From Bryoerythrophyllum caledonicum (Eukaryota; Streptophyta; Bryopsida; Pottiales; Pottiaceae): a stretch of DNA of 64,000 nucleotides. The stretch lies in contig OZ020524.1 in the NCBI GenBank assembly GCA_963971425.1, forward strand, positions 5,938,417 to 6,002,416. The letters run 5' to 3'. The notes below the pieces were generated by a model that worked only from the letters and a program-made list of their open reading frames with translations, was not told where the DNA came from and did not search any database. Made by a program: the position numbers and the translations under genes. Positions 44,038-55,945 of the stretch are shown here, piece by piece (position 1 is the stretch's first letter; every line of letters begins with the position of its first letter).

Positions 44038-46511
44038 GGGGGGTTTTACACTGTGGTGGAGAACTCCACCGGCTGGTCAAGAAGTCTCGACCAAGACATG
44101 GTTATTTGAGGCGAGCGGTGGATGTTGGACAAGACAAAAAAAGAATAAAGTAATGCATGAAGAAGTCTTGACCGGTTTGTAGTGTAAACACCCAACGGTG
44201 AAGTCCACCAGCCAACTTCATAAGGTGAAGACCACGAGTGAACTTCACCACCAGAAAGTTTATGCTAGCCAATGGAAACCACAATTTCTAATGGTCCCCA
44301 TGGACATGTTATGTAACATTATGGGCTCCGTTGAACTACAAAAATTTATATCTTTTGCATCAAATGTCCAAATGTAGTACGGTAACAATCGTTGGAAAAA
44401 AAGCCCCTACCTGACTAGTTTGTGTGGTAAAAATTTAACATGAATACAATATACATGTTGTTAGCACACACAACCATGTTATAATTGATTTGTTTCAAAC
44501 CTTTTAATTATTTTCTTGCCTTTTCTTCAATTACCACACAAGGCTTGTTGATGCTGACATAAGACTAGGTAACAACACATTTATGTGCTTACTGTGGGTT
44601 CTACTTTATAATTTTTATACTACAAAAAAAAACCGATTTGGTTGTTTAAAATTTATTTACCAAAAGTACATCAGGAAAATAGAAGGCAATTTTGTTCATA
44701 TGTAGAATATATCAGAGATATATGTTTGGTCATATTGATTCCATATGGGTCATAAATTGCATTCCATATCAATATCGACATAAAATCAATATTGTTTCAA
44801 TCCTTCTTGAGATCATATTGTAAAATGACAATATGAAGTTGGTATAAAATATTTTCAATACAATAATTTTAAAAATGAAATATGAAAAATAACACATAAT
44901 TTGAAAAAATATTAGTATGAAACTTTAGGACATTATTTTTTTGTATGGACAATAATTGACCCAATTAATAGAAATGAAATGATTTTTGCACATTAGATGA
45001 GTGTGTAAAAGAAATCTCAAAAGATGTCAATGTAAAAATAAAAATAAAAATAAAGATAAGATATACCTTGACAACGATTGATGTCCAAATATAAGGTCAA
45101 ACTCAAAAGCAACTATTCTAGATAAAACATGTACCATCAATGTAAGTTGTTTTTTTAATTTCCTTCCCGCTTTTTGCCAATGTCATCTTGTCTTCTCCTT
45201 TTAATTTCTTCAATGCGCCAACTCTTTGTAGATGAAAAATCATTTTCCAAATTAGCTTTTAATTTCTTTGAACAAAGGATGGATATCTCCCATCTACTTA
45301 TTGTTATAAGGTCCCCCATGCATTTTTGGCCATAATCATCTTTCAAAATCTATACATTTTACATCAAGTGTAAAAATGTAGTAAAACCTATTGGAAAAAA
45401 TGGTCCTACTTGTCTAATTTGTGTGGTAAAAAGTTCACATGAACTCAACATACAATGTAATTTTGAGAGCCATTAATTACACCGGGTTAACTCTACTTCT
45501 TGTTTAGAAAACATAATCTAGCATAGAGTTTTTGGGTTACAGTCAACTTTGAAAATCTAAGAAAAAGTAACTGGTAGTAAACTCCTACTTGAAACACAAG
45601 CCCCATAATCATGTCATTTACAATTAAAGAACAGTTGAAAATCAATAGCAATAAAAATTTGCAAATGTGCAGAACCCCCTTCAACTAAAATGCACGTAAC
45701 TCACTCAATACTAATCAAATAGACTTGAAATTTATACCACATAAACTAGATAAAAATACACATCTTTGAAGTAAACAAATGTTGTAAAAGATCTTCTACT
45801 AAGAAGTTACAGCATGCCGAAGTTGCAGTGTTCAAAACTGACCCTGAATTTTATGGCAGAACCCCCTTCCACTAAAAGGCATGTAAATCACTTAATACTT
45901 ATCTAACGGATTTAAAATTTGTACCGCACAAACTAGACACAAATGCGCATCTCTGAAAAAAACAAGTGTTTGATAAGAATTTTTCACCAAGAAGTTACAT
46001 CACGCTTAAGTTGCAGTGTTTATAACTGACACTGAATATGTTTGCAGAACCCCCTTCCACTGAAATGCACGTAACTCACTCAATACTTATTGAATGGACT
46101 TGAAATTTTTTCCACATAAACTAGACAAAAATGCGCATCTTATCCAACAATTTTTAAAAAAAAATTGACACTCATGGAAGGAGAAGCAAGAACTTCAACT
46201 GCAATAAAATTCAGCGAATTTGGAGGGGGAAAGATTTTTTTTAGTTAGTTCTTCTTCTCCAGTGGTTTGGTTTCTTGTCCGGGGGGTTGTGGTCGGACAA
46301 GAAACTAATCCAGAGGAGAAGTCCTCTTCAAAAAATTGTTGCCACATAGGCATCCATGTCATTTTTTCATCCATGCATGAAGTTCTTCACCGGTCAAGTC
46401 TTGGCCATAGTGTAAATCCAATCCGGTGAAGAACAAATTGTTCAATCATATTGCTCCATTTCCCTTGAATTCTTGGTCGGTGAAATTCTCCATCATAGTG
46501 TTTAGTGGGCC
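44038..46511. mobile_element. Harbinger/Tourist-like non-autonomous transposon (2,474 bp)
   Basis: Unit 2 has the empty site (ATGTTAAGTGTTATG near 56,310), which defines this insertion exactly. A 3-bp TAA duplication flanks it. The left end reads GGGGGGTTTTACACTGTGGT and the right end in reverse complement GGCCCACTAAACACTATGAT, both continuing into GGAGAA..CACCG. G-rich termini with a TAA/TTA duplication are typical of PIF/Harbinger. Subterminal regions repeat GGTGAAGTCCACC-like and AAGTCTTGACC-like motifs in both orientations. No transposase is encoded. The insertion is younger than the duplication, or unit 2 lost it precisely. Confidence 0.85.
45674..46140 (+). repeat. Tandem repeat of about 187 bp inside the Harbinger-like element
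   Basis: Units begin ACCCCCTTC at 45,674, 45,861 and 46,049, with ATGCACGTAACTCACTCAAT and GACTTGAAATTT inside. The third unit is incomplete. The general style resembles the 177-bp repeats at 18,858. Confidence 0.8.
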
Positions 46512-47300
46512 TAAGTGTTATGACATCCTACAACACCATATTCATTAAATTGGGAGATTGGGAGCCTCCCAAAATGATATTTGAAGTTTGAGTTGACCTT
46601 AACATGCAAATGTTTAGTGAATATGTACAATGCAATTTGTTGAGTATCTACAATAATTTATCTTTGAAATTATATGGAAGTAAAAGAATTAGGGGTGTAT
46701 ATTCAGCTTAAGTCGACTTGAAGGTGCACAAATAATTACTATCGGGAAAATCATTTATATCTTTCAAAGTCTTGGAAATCTCCCAATTTAATGAATATAG
46801 TGTTCTTTGCTCCTTCCTTCGCTAATTTCACTTCTATAAGTGTTAAAGTGGGTAAAACCAAAGAAATTACCGGGTAGTAGATATGACCAAGGGCAATGAA
46901 ATCTAACACAGACTGGCTCCATGAAACACATTTAGGGTTTAGGGAAATTGCTTTGGATGAAAATTGCTAGGATGGATAAAAAATGGTTGAAAAAATTGGC
47001 TGAAAACTTGATAGGTGTTATTTTCAATATGCTTTCTTCCACGCCCGACCATCTTCATTGAAAGAGGGCCAATAGTAGCTCAACCCCTAGTATTTTGAGT
47101 CAAGACGGTTCACATTCTTGTCAAGACACACCGCTGAAAAATATGCAAGTTCTCTTCCATAATTTTCAACCACACTCACTACAAGCAACCCTGTCGCTCC
47201 TCACCCAAATAGTGTCGCCCTTCACTTACATAGAATGTGGAAAAGGGTGCTTTTTCTTATTTATTTGTGACCCGACTCACTCACCACCTTCTAAAATATT
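46512..47300. other. Intergenic stretch of unit 1
   Basis: No gene. It is matched by 56,315-57,080 in unit 2, in the same order. Confidence 0.6.
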
Positions 47301-47324
47301 TACAATAGAAAAGTGAGGGACGAC

Positions 47325-47660
47325 AAGGTTGCTAGTAGTGTCTCCATCTTCTTCAATATCGAGACGTCTTCGAACATGATCTCCACATGCAGCGCGTCGC
47401 CCGCGGGCTGCTTCGCGGTGAGGAGCTCGAGGAGGAGGATGCCGAAAGAGTACACGTCCCAGCTTTGTGGACATCACGGTGCTGTACCGGCCCACCTCTT
47501 ACGAGAAATAACTTCATAAAAGTGTGAAATTTTCTAACGTGAATAAATAGAGCATACAGCTGCGAAAGCTGGCTTGCTTGGAAGCAATGTAGCCGACGTG
47601 TGTTCCCGACACGGCCGGAGATCGATGTAGTCGACCATTGTTGAGACTTAGTTTCAACCT
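47325..47660 (-). pseudogene. Receptor-like kinase pseudogene fragment, unit 1
   Basis: The minus strand reads AVSGTHVGYIA (end of the activation segment, normally followed by PE), then after a gap VGRYSTVMSTKL and, in another frame, VYSFGILLLELLTAKQP (kinase subdomain IX). This is the pattern of plant leucine-rich-repeat receptor kinases. Relative to unit 2 there is a one-base insertion after GYIA and a frame change before VYSFG. The ATP-binding half is not seen. Not functional. Confidence 0.8.
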
Positions 47661-48342
47661 CCGAAGACTTTCTATGTGTGTGACGCATGATCGAATATCC
47701 ATGAATTAGAGAAGTACATGACAAGATGCTCTCTACAGCTCAGGTGCTACTATCTACCGGCTAATCAAGCATTGCACTAGAGTTGGTGATCCTTAGACAA
47801 CTTGATTCCGGTGATGTACTTGTTTTCCGGTGAGTACGTCTCTGCATCAGTGAGTGCGGGTCCCGACAGTTACCGACAAAGTGGAAGTTTGATATCTGGA
47901 GGTAGTGCTACCAAGACCGAGGCCACCGGTACCACATAAGATGGTGATTGTGCGTTCCATTTACGGCTCTCAGCGAAAACAAACAACGTCACTGGTGTGT
48001 GTGACGCATAATCTACTATCCATCAAGTGAAGTAGCAAACAACCCCCGATCACTGTCCTCATTTCACCCCCGATCACCGTCCTCGCAGGAGAGCAGATAC
48101 TGTGCATCAAACCTACAAGGCTCATGTACCATTCAAGGCCTTTAGGAAACATGCTCTGGAAAGCCGCAACTCCCCCCATCAAAAACTCGCGGCGGGACGC
48201 ATAGAACACTAGTATAGCATATCTTGACATCCATGGGGTTTGAACCAGAGACCTGAAGGACCTGATGTACACTTCATAGTGAAGTCTTCATGCAAGCTCG
48301 GCCGTTGCCGTGGTATTTCTCAAGCCGCACTCCCCATCCATG
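47661..48342. other. End of unit 1, no gene seen
   Basis: Contains segments matched at 57,450-57,690 and 57,712-57,882. About 260 bases at 47,900-48,175 are absent from unit 2. Possible upstream parts of the kinase gene could lie here, but I could not recognise them. Confidence 0.5.
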
Positions 48343-48823
48343 GCCCCCATCACTGCAGATTGTTCTTAACATTAGCATTTTCAATTTTCCGCAATTTCAC
48401 TTAATAATTTCCCAATTCATTCAACATATCTTTCTTGAAAGGATTAAAGCCGAAACTGGTGGTTAATGGTAGGCTACGGTAGCATGTGATGTCTCCGTCT
48501 CGTGCTTTAGCTTGTGACAGAGCTCTTACCAATGCGTTTTTAACAAGCCATAACTTGAAACATTTGGCCAAAACTGGAATCGTTAGTGGAAGATTGAAAC
48601 CTGTGGTATGGACACATAATAAGCTTGGGTTGACAATCCAGTGGAACATGAGTGATGCATTTCTGGTATTTCACGACAGGTAAATCCTGAGTGATACTGT
48701 TGAGCACTGCAGCGATCAAAGACAAACGACGGAAAATAAAAGCATTTCTAGCTAGATGTCTCGCATCACTCTCTTATGAGGGCCTATTTACCGATAAAGT
48801 CATCGGCAGATGGCAACAGTAGT
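48343..48823. other. Spacer, no gene seen
   Basis: AT-rich to mixed composition. A 65-codon and an 82-codon frame on opposite strands have no recognisable features. Confidence 0.5.
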
Positions 48824-49495
48824 TTAAAGGTAGTTGCGGTGGTCAAGCTCCATTGGATCAACCTCAATGGTCAGCTCGTCCCTACACAAGCGCCAAAACA
48901 TCAGGTATCAGTAAACTTAACTCAAGCAATGATAAATCCAATGCATATGTGATAGAGTTGATTGAAAAGGCCCCCCTCTTTTTCCATTGTGAGTTATTAT
49001 AATCATCTATTCATAATTCTCAATATTTAGAATCAGAAATTAGAAACTCTGTCACGTCATACCTGCGCTTGTAGGTGTCAATCCTCTCCATTGCTGTGTT
49101 GCGCAGCTCCTCCAACTCTGCTTTAGCTGCCGCATACTCAGCCTCCTCCTCTAGCTTCTCCAGCATGCTATCATCAATTCCGAGCCTACAAGCAGACCGA
49201 AACGCGAAGATGAGTCGTCAAAACCATAGCTAAAAAATACTGATTTCTGGAACTACGAGTGCCACATTTAATGTGATGCACTATAAGTCACCATGAGCAT
49301 CGAGTTGCGCGTTGAGAATATATGATTCCGCTTCAGTATAGAAAGACCAAGATCGTCATGCAAAACAGGAGAACAATCCTTACTTTTAGTTGACCACATC
49401 AAGTTCCTTCTTCCAGGCAGCCATGCCGTTGGCGTCGTCCTTCACGAGCGTCTTGCCAATGCTCTTCTCCACCTTGTCGAGGGCCTCCTTCTCCG
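48824..49495 (-). pseudogene. 3' exons of an unrecognised coiled-coil gene, cut by the duplication junction
   Basis: The terminal exon at 48881-48824 (RDELTIEVDPMELDHRN, stop TAA) and the preceding exon at 49185-49063 (LGIDDSMLEKLEEEAEYAAA then LEELRNTAMERIDTYKR) are joined by a proper GT-AG intron with the frame kept. A third block at about 49,495-49,384 reads EKEALDKVEKSIGK and MAAWKKELDVVN, then meets a TAA without an obvious in-frame donor. The protein is acidic, helical and probably coiled coil. I do not recognise the family. The gene runs straight into unit 2 at 49,484, so its 5' part is missing here. Confidence 0.65.
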
Positions 49496-49793
49496 CTTGG
49501 TTTAGTGGATATTTTGATGTTCGCATCTTCTGATCATCTTTCTACCAGGTGCGTGTGTACGATGCTAAAAATCTCTAGTCTGATTGGGAAAAGCCCTCCT
49601 GCAAGCGCTCAGTTGTAATCTTATTCTTTGATTTATTGAAGGTGGTGTCCCAAAGGATATCTCCCAAGTCTCTGCCCGTGAAAGTTAGAGCTTTACACAT
49701 TATACATCTATATAGTGAATCTGATTATGAGACATGGGTTCACGATGACCGCCGTGACAACAGCGACCTGTTCACTGATGTTCACCAAACATA

Positions 49794-51220
49794 CTAAGTT
49801 TTACTTGGGTCGGTGATCCGGCCCGTGAAGACGATCACATCCGAGGCTTCTTCCTTGATGACAAACAGGAACGGGTGGTCGCACACAAACGCCTGCGGAT
49901 TCGCCGGCAGCTCTAAGCTGCATAGGGCCGACATGGTGACGGCGGTCGCCGCCGCCGCCTCGGTGCCCTGCTCGTTCACCTGCGCGAACGCCTTGTGATA
50001 CATGTTCGAGACGTACAATGACCGTCCGACGTGGGACGACTCCACCATCTCCGTGAGGTCCGCCTTGTCACTGGCAAACGGCAACTCCAGTCCGAGCGCC
50101 TTCAGCGCGGCCGGCGCCTCGAACCCGCACGAGACCTTGAACTTAGGCAGCGCGAACGACGACATCGACACGGCCTTCGTCACCTGCTTGAGGTCCTCCG
50201 ACAGAGCCTTTGCCGTTAAGGATGCCTCCAGTGCAGCCAGACCCTTCTTCTCGTGCGGGAGGAGGACGAACATGGAGAACTTGCCCGCGGGCTTGTACGG
50301 CAGCCGGAGCGCCTTGAAAGTGGCGAAACTCGTCACGAATTGCTTCTGGGACGTGTGCATCATCGGCACCGTGACGGCACGCCCGTCGAGGAGGTAAAAC
50401 TCCCCGTCGCGCGTCAGGCGGGAGTTGAAGGCCTTCTGCCAGTCCCCCTTGAAGTAGAGCGCATTGGCCACCACGAGGCGCGTGTCGGAGTTTACGGATC
50501 CAGGCGGAAGGAGGTCATTGATCTTCCCGTGGGTCTCCTTCTTGGCCCAGTCGTTTACATTCCTCAGCGCTTCTTCTGCCTGCAAAACGTAAGGTTTGCG
50601 TCGGTGCTTAGGATTAGAGGCAACATTCTCCAGAGGAGAATTATGTGTAGATTAAGAATGGGTGGAAGGGTTCGCAGGGTTGGAATGTGCAGAGATTCAG
50701 TAGGATTACGGATTCCTGAAAAGATGGCGAAGTTTTTCGGTGATACCTTGGAGACGAAGTCGACCGCCGCGGCCTCGGACCCGTAGCTCTCCTTGAGCAC
50801 TTTCTGGAACTGTGGCTTCAGCGTCACGGACTTCTCCACCCACGTGCGATTCGCGAGCGCGACAAGCGGCCCACCTGCGCCACTCGCATCCGCGATCACG
50901 CTGGTCCTCATGTGCGCGGCGAACGCGTGCATGGGCTGGCCCTCCGGGAGCCTGACGCACTGCGCGATCTGCGCGAGCGTCGGGCCCCGGGCGCCCGCCG
51001 CCACCATGGTCAGCGCCATGGTGATGCTCAGTGGCGACAGCACTACGTTCTCACTCTCCTCGCCCTTCACTACCGCCTTGTGCAGGTCAAGCGTGAACTC
51101 CGTCTGCCCCAATCTCGACGCCCCATCCATCTTCGTCTCTAGCTCGCTGCTTGGGCTGCACAATCCGCAACAAGCAACGTCACGGTCAACCAAGACCGCC
51201 CCTCGTTCCAGTAAAGACAT
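49794..51220 (-). CDS. Serpin 2 (predicted P1 Leu)
   Basis: Exons 51220-50747 and 50579-49794, with a 167-bp intron at the same position as serpin 1, give 419 residues. Family features are the same: VVLSPLSITMAL, LVVANALYFKGDW, EQGTEAAAATA, FVCDHPFLFVIKE. The loop reads S-A-L-C-S, so by hinge counting Leu377 is P1 and Cys P1'; one extra residue (Ser) follows. This predicts chymotrypsin-like or cathepsin-like targets, unlike serpin 1. An upstream in-frame ATG at 51,289 would add 23 residues with a hydrophobic VLVTVASFFF segment, but the equivalent frame is closed in serpin 1, so I chose MSLLERG. No disabling change is visible. Confidence 0.95.
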
Positions 51221-51850
51221 GATTACAGCGGTCTCAATGGATCCAGCAGAAAAGAAGAAAGAAGCAACAGTCACAAGAACATCACCCACAGATTCATCTC
51301 TTGCAGCAACTACAGCAACTCAGGTTCTAATCCAACTTCCACCCCTCATCAACATGATATTAAACGTTTGTAATCGAAACGTCACGGTCATGTTATAATG
51401 CCGCACCCGGAGCAACAGACTAGCTTGCGGAAGAGATCAATTGGAAGAGACCTGAATCTGAATTTAAACTAGCTCCAAACTTGACGAGAGGATCAGCGCA
51501 CTTGCAGCTGCAAACTCTGAAAGATCGATCAGTACAGGATGGTTCATGAAACTTAACTAGATCACAAGCTGGAGCTCAGTTATAGTGTATGGAAGTTGGC
51601 ACCGTGCAACAGATGAGCCTGAGATTGAATCATTCTCTGCGCCTCGGAATCTTTCGAAAACGTCCTGGCTTTGCAGCAGACGAGAGGCGCATGTCTGTCT
51701 TGTTGAAACGTGAGGCGCATGTCTGTCTTTGTTTTCTCATTCATGTCTCTCGATTGCAGAGCCTCGGATCATTTCCAAACTAGAGCGAAAGAAGGAAACT
51801 ATGTGTCTACTCATGAGTCACAGGTGGGCCTCTCAAACTAGAGATTCGGC
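51221..51850. other. Upstream region of serpin 2
   Basis: Matches 39,055-39,706 with small insertions and deletions. No separate gene. Confidence 0.6.
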
Positions 51851-51854
51851 AGCA

Positions 51855-52870
51855 TGGCTTTTAGTTTAATGGTACGAATAGTGTAGTTACCTAGTACACT
51901 ACCTGTCAATAAGTTGGCAATTAGTGTTAGTTGCCATTGTCATGAATATTGCCCCTCGGTCGTCCACCTATCCTAGTATCCTTAGAGTTAGCCCCAATCA
52001 ACCACCTACCCTAGCACAAAAATTTGTTAACAAGTTGGTAAATAGTGTTAGCTCCAATCAACTGCCTACTAGCTGCCATGCATTTTTTCTCCCCATCTCA
52101 TCCTCAACCTCATCTCCTAATCCTCCCATTTCCAACTATTTCCATTCACATCTCTTGCATTCCTTGAACTTTTAAGTGAATATCTAATGAATATTTAACG
52201 TATATTTAAAGAATATTTAATGAATTTTTAATGAGTTTAAATATATATTTTATGACAATTTAATGTATATTTGTATATTTAATGAATATTTAATGAATAA
52301 ATAATGAGTATTTAATAAATTTCTACTGTAATTTAATATGTATTTGAATATTTCATGAATATTTAATGCATATTTAATGAATATCTAATGAGTATTTGAT
52401 GTACATTTCTATATTTATTGTGTATTTATTGCATATTTATGGTATACTTATGTTTATTTTTCTTTTCCAATATTCCTTTCAAAGTTCTTATTTTTCCAAT
52501 CTTGTACTTGCAGTTTCATTTTTCCTCCATATGTGCATTCTTCTTTGTCCAATTTTTGGGATTTTCCTTTTGTTTCATATCTACGTTCTATTTTTCCCAA
52601 TATTTCTCTTGCAGATTCTTGTTTTTCTACATGCACTCAAAATCTTCTTTACTTTGATGCTTGAAATGTACACATAATCATTTTCTAGGTTTCATACACT
52701 AAATGTCCACAAGTAAAAAACCTTATGATCTACTATTTACCAAAATTGACATTTAGTGTAGTAGTTGACATTTAGTGTATAGTTTTGCCACTACACTAAT
52801 TGTAAACTTTACAATTAGTGTATGGGATCGTATTTAGTGTCCACTACACTAAAAGCCACCTTATTGTAGT
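51855..52870. mobile_element. TIR element with CTACACTAAA ends, copy 3 (left tip deleted)
   Basis: Begins at ATGGCTTTTAGTTTAATGG, lacking about 15 terminal bases that are present in unit 1. The right end is CACTACACTAAAAGCCACC with further decay. It is longer than copy 2 because it keeps the AT-rich tandem stretch at 52,180-52,440. Confidence 0.7.
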
Positions 52871-55473
52871 TTGTGCACCTTCATGCCTCATGAATTACCA
52901 TTACAATAACCACTGCTACAACTGGGGTTGTTTTCGACACTGTTTTTTTTTACAGTATTTGGTTAGAAAAACTCTTGAATTTTTTTTTATAAAAACTGAG
53001 TGTCGAACTTAGGATGTCTTCAAACGTGTCAACGATGTCTCTGTCTAAAAATGTATCGAAGATATTAGAGTTCTCCTGAAAGTAAAGGATCTTTCACCAC
53101 AAATCTTAGGGTCATGTGTTGGTAACTGAGATCACATGCACATGGTGACTTGGCAAAGGTGTGGAAGAACCACCAGTCAACTTTTGGGAACTTGGGGTAC
53201 TATGGGGGAGCTTTAGCTTGCATGGGGTAAGACCTAAGAGCATTGATTGTTGTGCATCTCATTGGTGTAAAAAAAAGGAGTATGAAATTTTTGGACGTCT
53301 ATTCTCTTACATAAAAAAATTTCGTCTTGTCTGGCACCATATTCCTACTGGCTTTCCTCTTCGGGGTGCACTTTCATGAAAAATCTAATGTGTCAAACAT
53401 ATGGTTGAAGAATATGTGTAAAAAGGGCCATAGTTATGTCAAAAATGTGTTTTTTATGGTATACAATAACAAAAAAAATCCAATAATTACATTATTGGTG
53501 TTTGTCCTAACAAAAAATTTGTTATAATTCAAAAACATCAATCCATAAAAGACACATTTTTGCACACCACGCCGTGACTATGTATTGTAAATTGTACATG
53601 ATAAATTTGATTAACAAAGTTGGACGGTGCACAATGGCAAGCATTGAGAAGAGAGTATTTTAAAACTCGCCTAAAACGACACTCATGATCTACTTGCGAC
53701 CAAAGATCTTTGAGAAAAAATTTCAAATCAAAAATCAAAGCAAGAAACTCTAGCACGCAATTAGAGACTCATCACCAAAATAAATACAAAAATCTTCCAC
53801 CTCTACAACATGCTACTACAAAAACCATGATGAAACCATAAAAAGTAAAAACTACAAAAGAACCATCATATTATCATCACAAAAGACTATTCGACAAAAA
53901 CATGAAACAAGAAGCCCAATCTCCACATGTACACAAACCCAATTTAGCTCCAAGCCGGAGATCTAGAGACTCCACTTCTACAATTCTGCAAAGTTCTTGA
54001 TAAACCACAAACCCTCAAAACTCATATCATAACCAAAGTCACTAAATTTTACTATTAGTAATATTGACTTTATATGGCTTAGAAATAGCAAATTTTCATC
54101 CAAAAAAATATATTCTATTTTTTGTTAGTAATTCAAATTCTAATGTCTAATATTTATTCTAAGGTTTTAGTAAATTTTTAATGGAAAACTTTCTATGTTG
54201 CTACAATATATTTCCTGATTAAAGATTAAAAAATAAATAAATTGTCCATTGGAGTTTCAATTACTTCAATTTATGTTTATCACCTTATTGTTGAGTCTTA
54301 TTATTTTTGAATTTACATGTAGATTATAATTCTCAAGAGTATGAATTGCATTGCTTTAGAAAATATTATTTTACTATTTTGGATTTCATTACCTCCATTT
54401 TGGATCCTATGATCTTTAATTAAAGGTCATATTTTCTTGTTCTTGGTTAAATCCCTTAAATTCTTTAATTCATTTTTATAAAAAATGCTTCAAATTTGGC
54501 CATTCTAGTGAAAACAAGGGAACAAAAAAAAAAGTATTTCATGTTTTTTTTTTCCCAACCACAAGATCTTGATTTTCATTGCTAAGAAATGTGCTCAAAC
54601 ATTCCACAAAATTTGACCAAATGGCTAAGACAATCATGGCGTGTAAAAAGAGATTCACATATTCTCTGTTGGGATCCTTCCACCTTTGTTATATTATTCA
54701 ATATTTTTTGTCAAACAATCATGTCTTTCTCATTTTCCAAGTTTCTTTTTTCCTTCTGTTTTTCACTTATTCTGTTTTTTAGCATGCTCTTTAGTATATG
54801 TTGTGATTTTTCTTTCAATCTCCTATAAATCCATTTTGTCACTCTTGTATAGTAAGAAATGATTTATTTTCATTATTTTTATAAATAAATTATAATTTCA
54901 CATCCTACTTTTGTAAGCAATATGTCACTTTCAACAATTAAACATTAGAATTGCACATAATTTATTTTTTCTTCAATTTGAAAATTCTTGCATATACATT
55001 ACATGCGTACACGACATACATATGTGGCACGCATTTATTGTACATATTTTAAAAATCTATAGCGCAATTTGTTTACACTCATTTAACAATTATGTGCCTG
55101 TGCGCCCCAAACATTATGCACAAGTTTTCCGACATAATGAACATGCTCATGAAAACATAATACTTAACTAAATGTGGAAAAAAAAAAGTCCAGAAATAGT
55201 GGCCGTAGCTGCCAGAGTATCTTATTAGCAAATCTTCTGAAGAGCGTAATTCACTCAAATACTATCCAAAGTGGGCATACGAGGTGTTTTTTGACATTTA
55301 CGAAAAATGTAAATGTCAAAAAACACCTCATGTGTTTGATTTGGACAAATTTTCAACGTGTTGTCGCCATTTGAAAATTATGAATGAGGATAAGCATCGG
55401 CTGGCCGCGGATAAGAATTCAAAGTTGAAGTTTTCTAATTTGTCCACAAATGATCATAAATTACTCGTTTTAA
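52871..55473. other. AT-rich intergenic stretch of unit 2
   Basis: No gene. Matched throughout by 40,533-43,214. Confidence 0.6.
55281..55329. repeat. Perfect 21-bp-stem hairpin
   Basis: GAGGTGTTTTTTGACATTTA plus C, a 7-base loop GAAAAAT, then the exact complement ending CACCTC. Relatives with imperfect stems are at 43,021-43,069 and 26,439-26,488. It is part of a dispersed repeat; it may be a foldback core or a small-RNA precursor. Confidence 0.8.
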
Positions 55474-55595
55474 CCCTTTACTGCCGCGTTGGCTATGGTA
55501 CAACCATCATGTGCGAGCATAATAGATTTTGAAGAGCATCATCTACTACACTCGTAGATTGAAGGTTGCGCCATAGCTAGCCCGGTGTTAAAGGG
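55474..55595. mobile_element. piggyBac-like MITE, 122 bp, unit 2
   Basis: Same as 43,215-43,336: TTAA on both sides, inverted ends starting CCCTTTA, identical length. Confidence 0.75.
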
Positions 55596-55603
55596 TTAAG
55601 TTT

Positions 55604-55945
55604 GGGCACAAGTTTTCAATACTATGTATATGGGCACAAAATACGTGCACAAGTTGTCAACACTATGTGCACAAGTTTCCAACACTATGTGCACAAGTTT
55701 CCAACACTATGTGCACATGTAAAAAGTATGTGCACAAGTTTCCAACACTATGTGCACATGTATAAAGTATGTGCACAAGTTTCCAACTCCCTTTCCGACA
55801 TGTGCTCGTAATATGCACAAGTTTTTTACATTATGTACATGTGTGTAAAGTATGTGAACATGTGTTCAACACTTTTTTTTTACACATTTCTCATAATATG
55901 CACAAGTTTTGACACTTTTTTTGACATTTCACAAAAAATGTGGAA
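55604..55945 (+). repeat. Tandem repeat with GTGCACAAGTTTCCAACACT units, unit 2
   Basis: Counterpart of 43,345-43,680, with slightly different unit numbers. Confidence 0.8.

Larger units (their letters stand above)
37322..48342. repeat. Tandem segmental duplication, unit 1 (11.0 kb)
   Basis: Begins inside the last 27 coding bases of CtpA and runs past the kinase pseudogene. Landmarks recur in the same order and orientation in unit 2 (49,484-57,882). Unit 1 is longer mainly because of the Harbinger-like insertion at 44,038-46,511 and an extra stretch at about 47,900-48,175. The spacer between the units is 48,343-49,483. Confidence 0.9.

Noticed and set aside
44102..45346. Short frames inside the Harbinger-like element as a transposase
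   Set aside because: All are about 60 codons, without any DDE-type motif or Myb-like domain.
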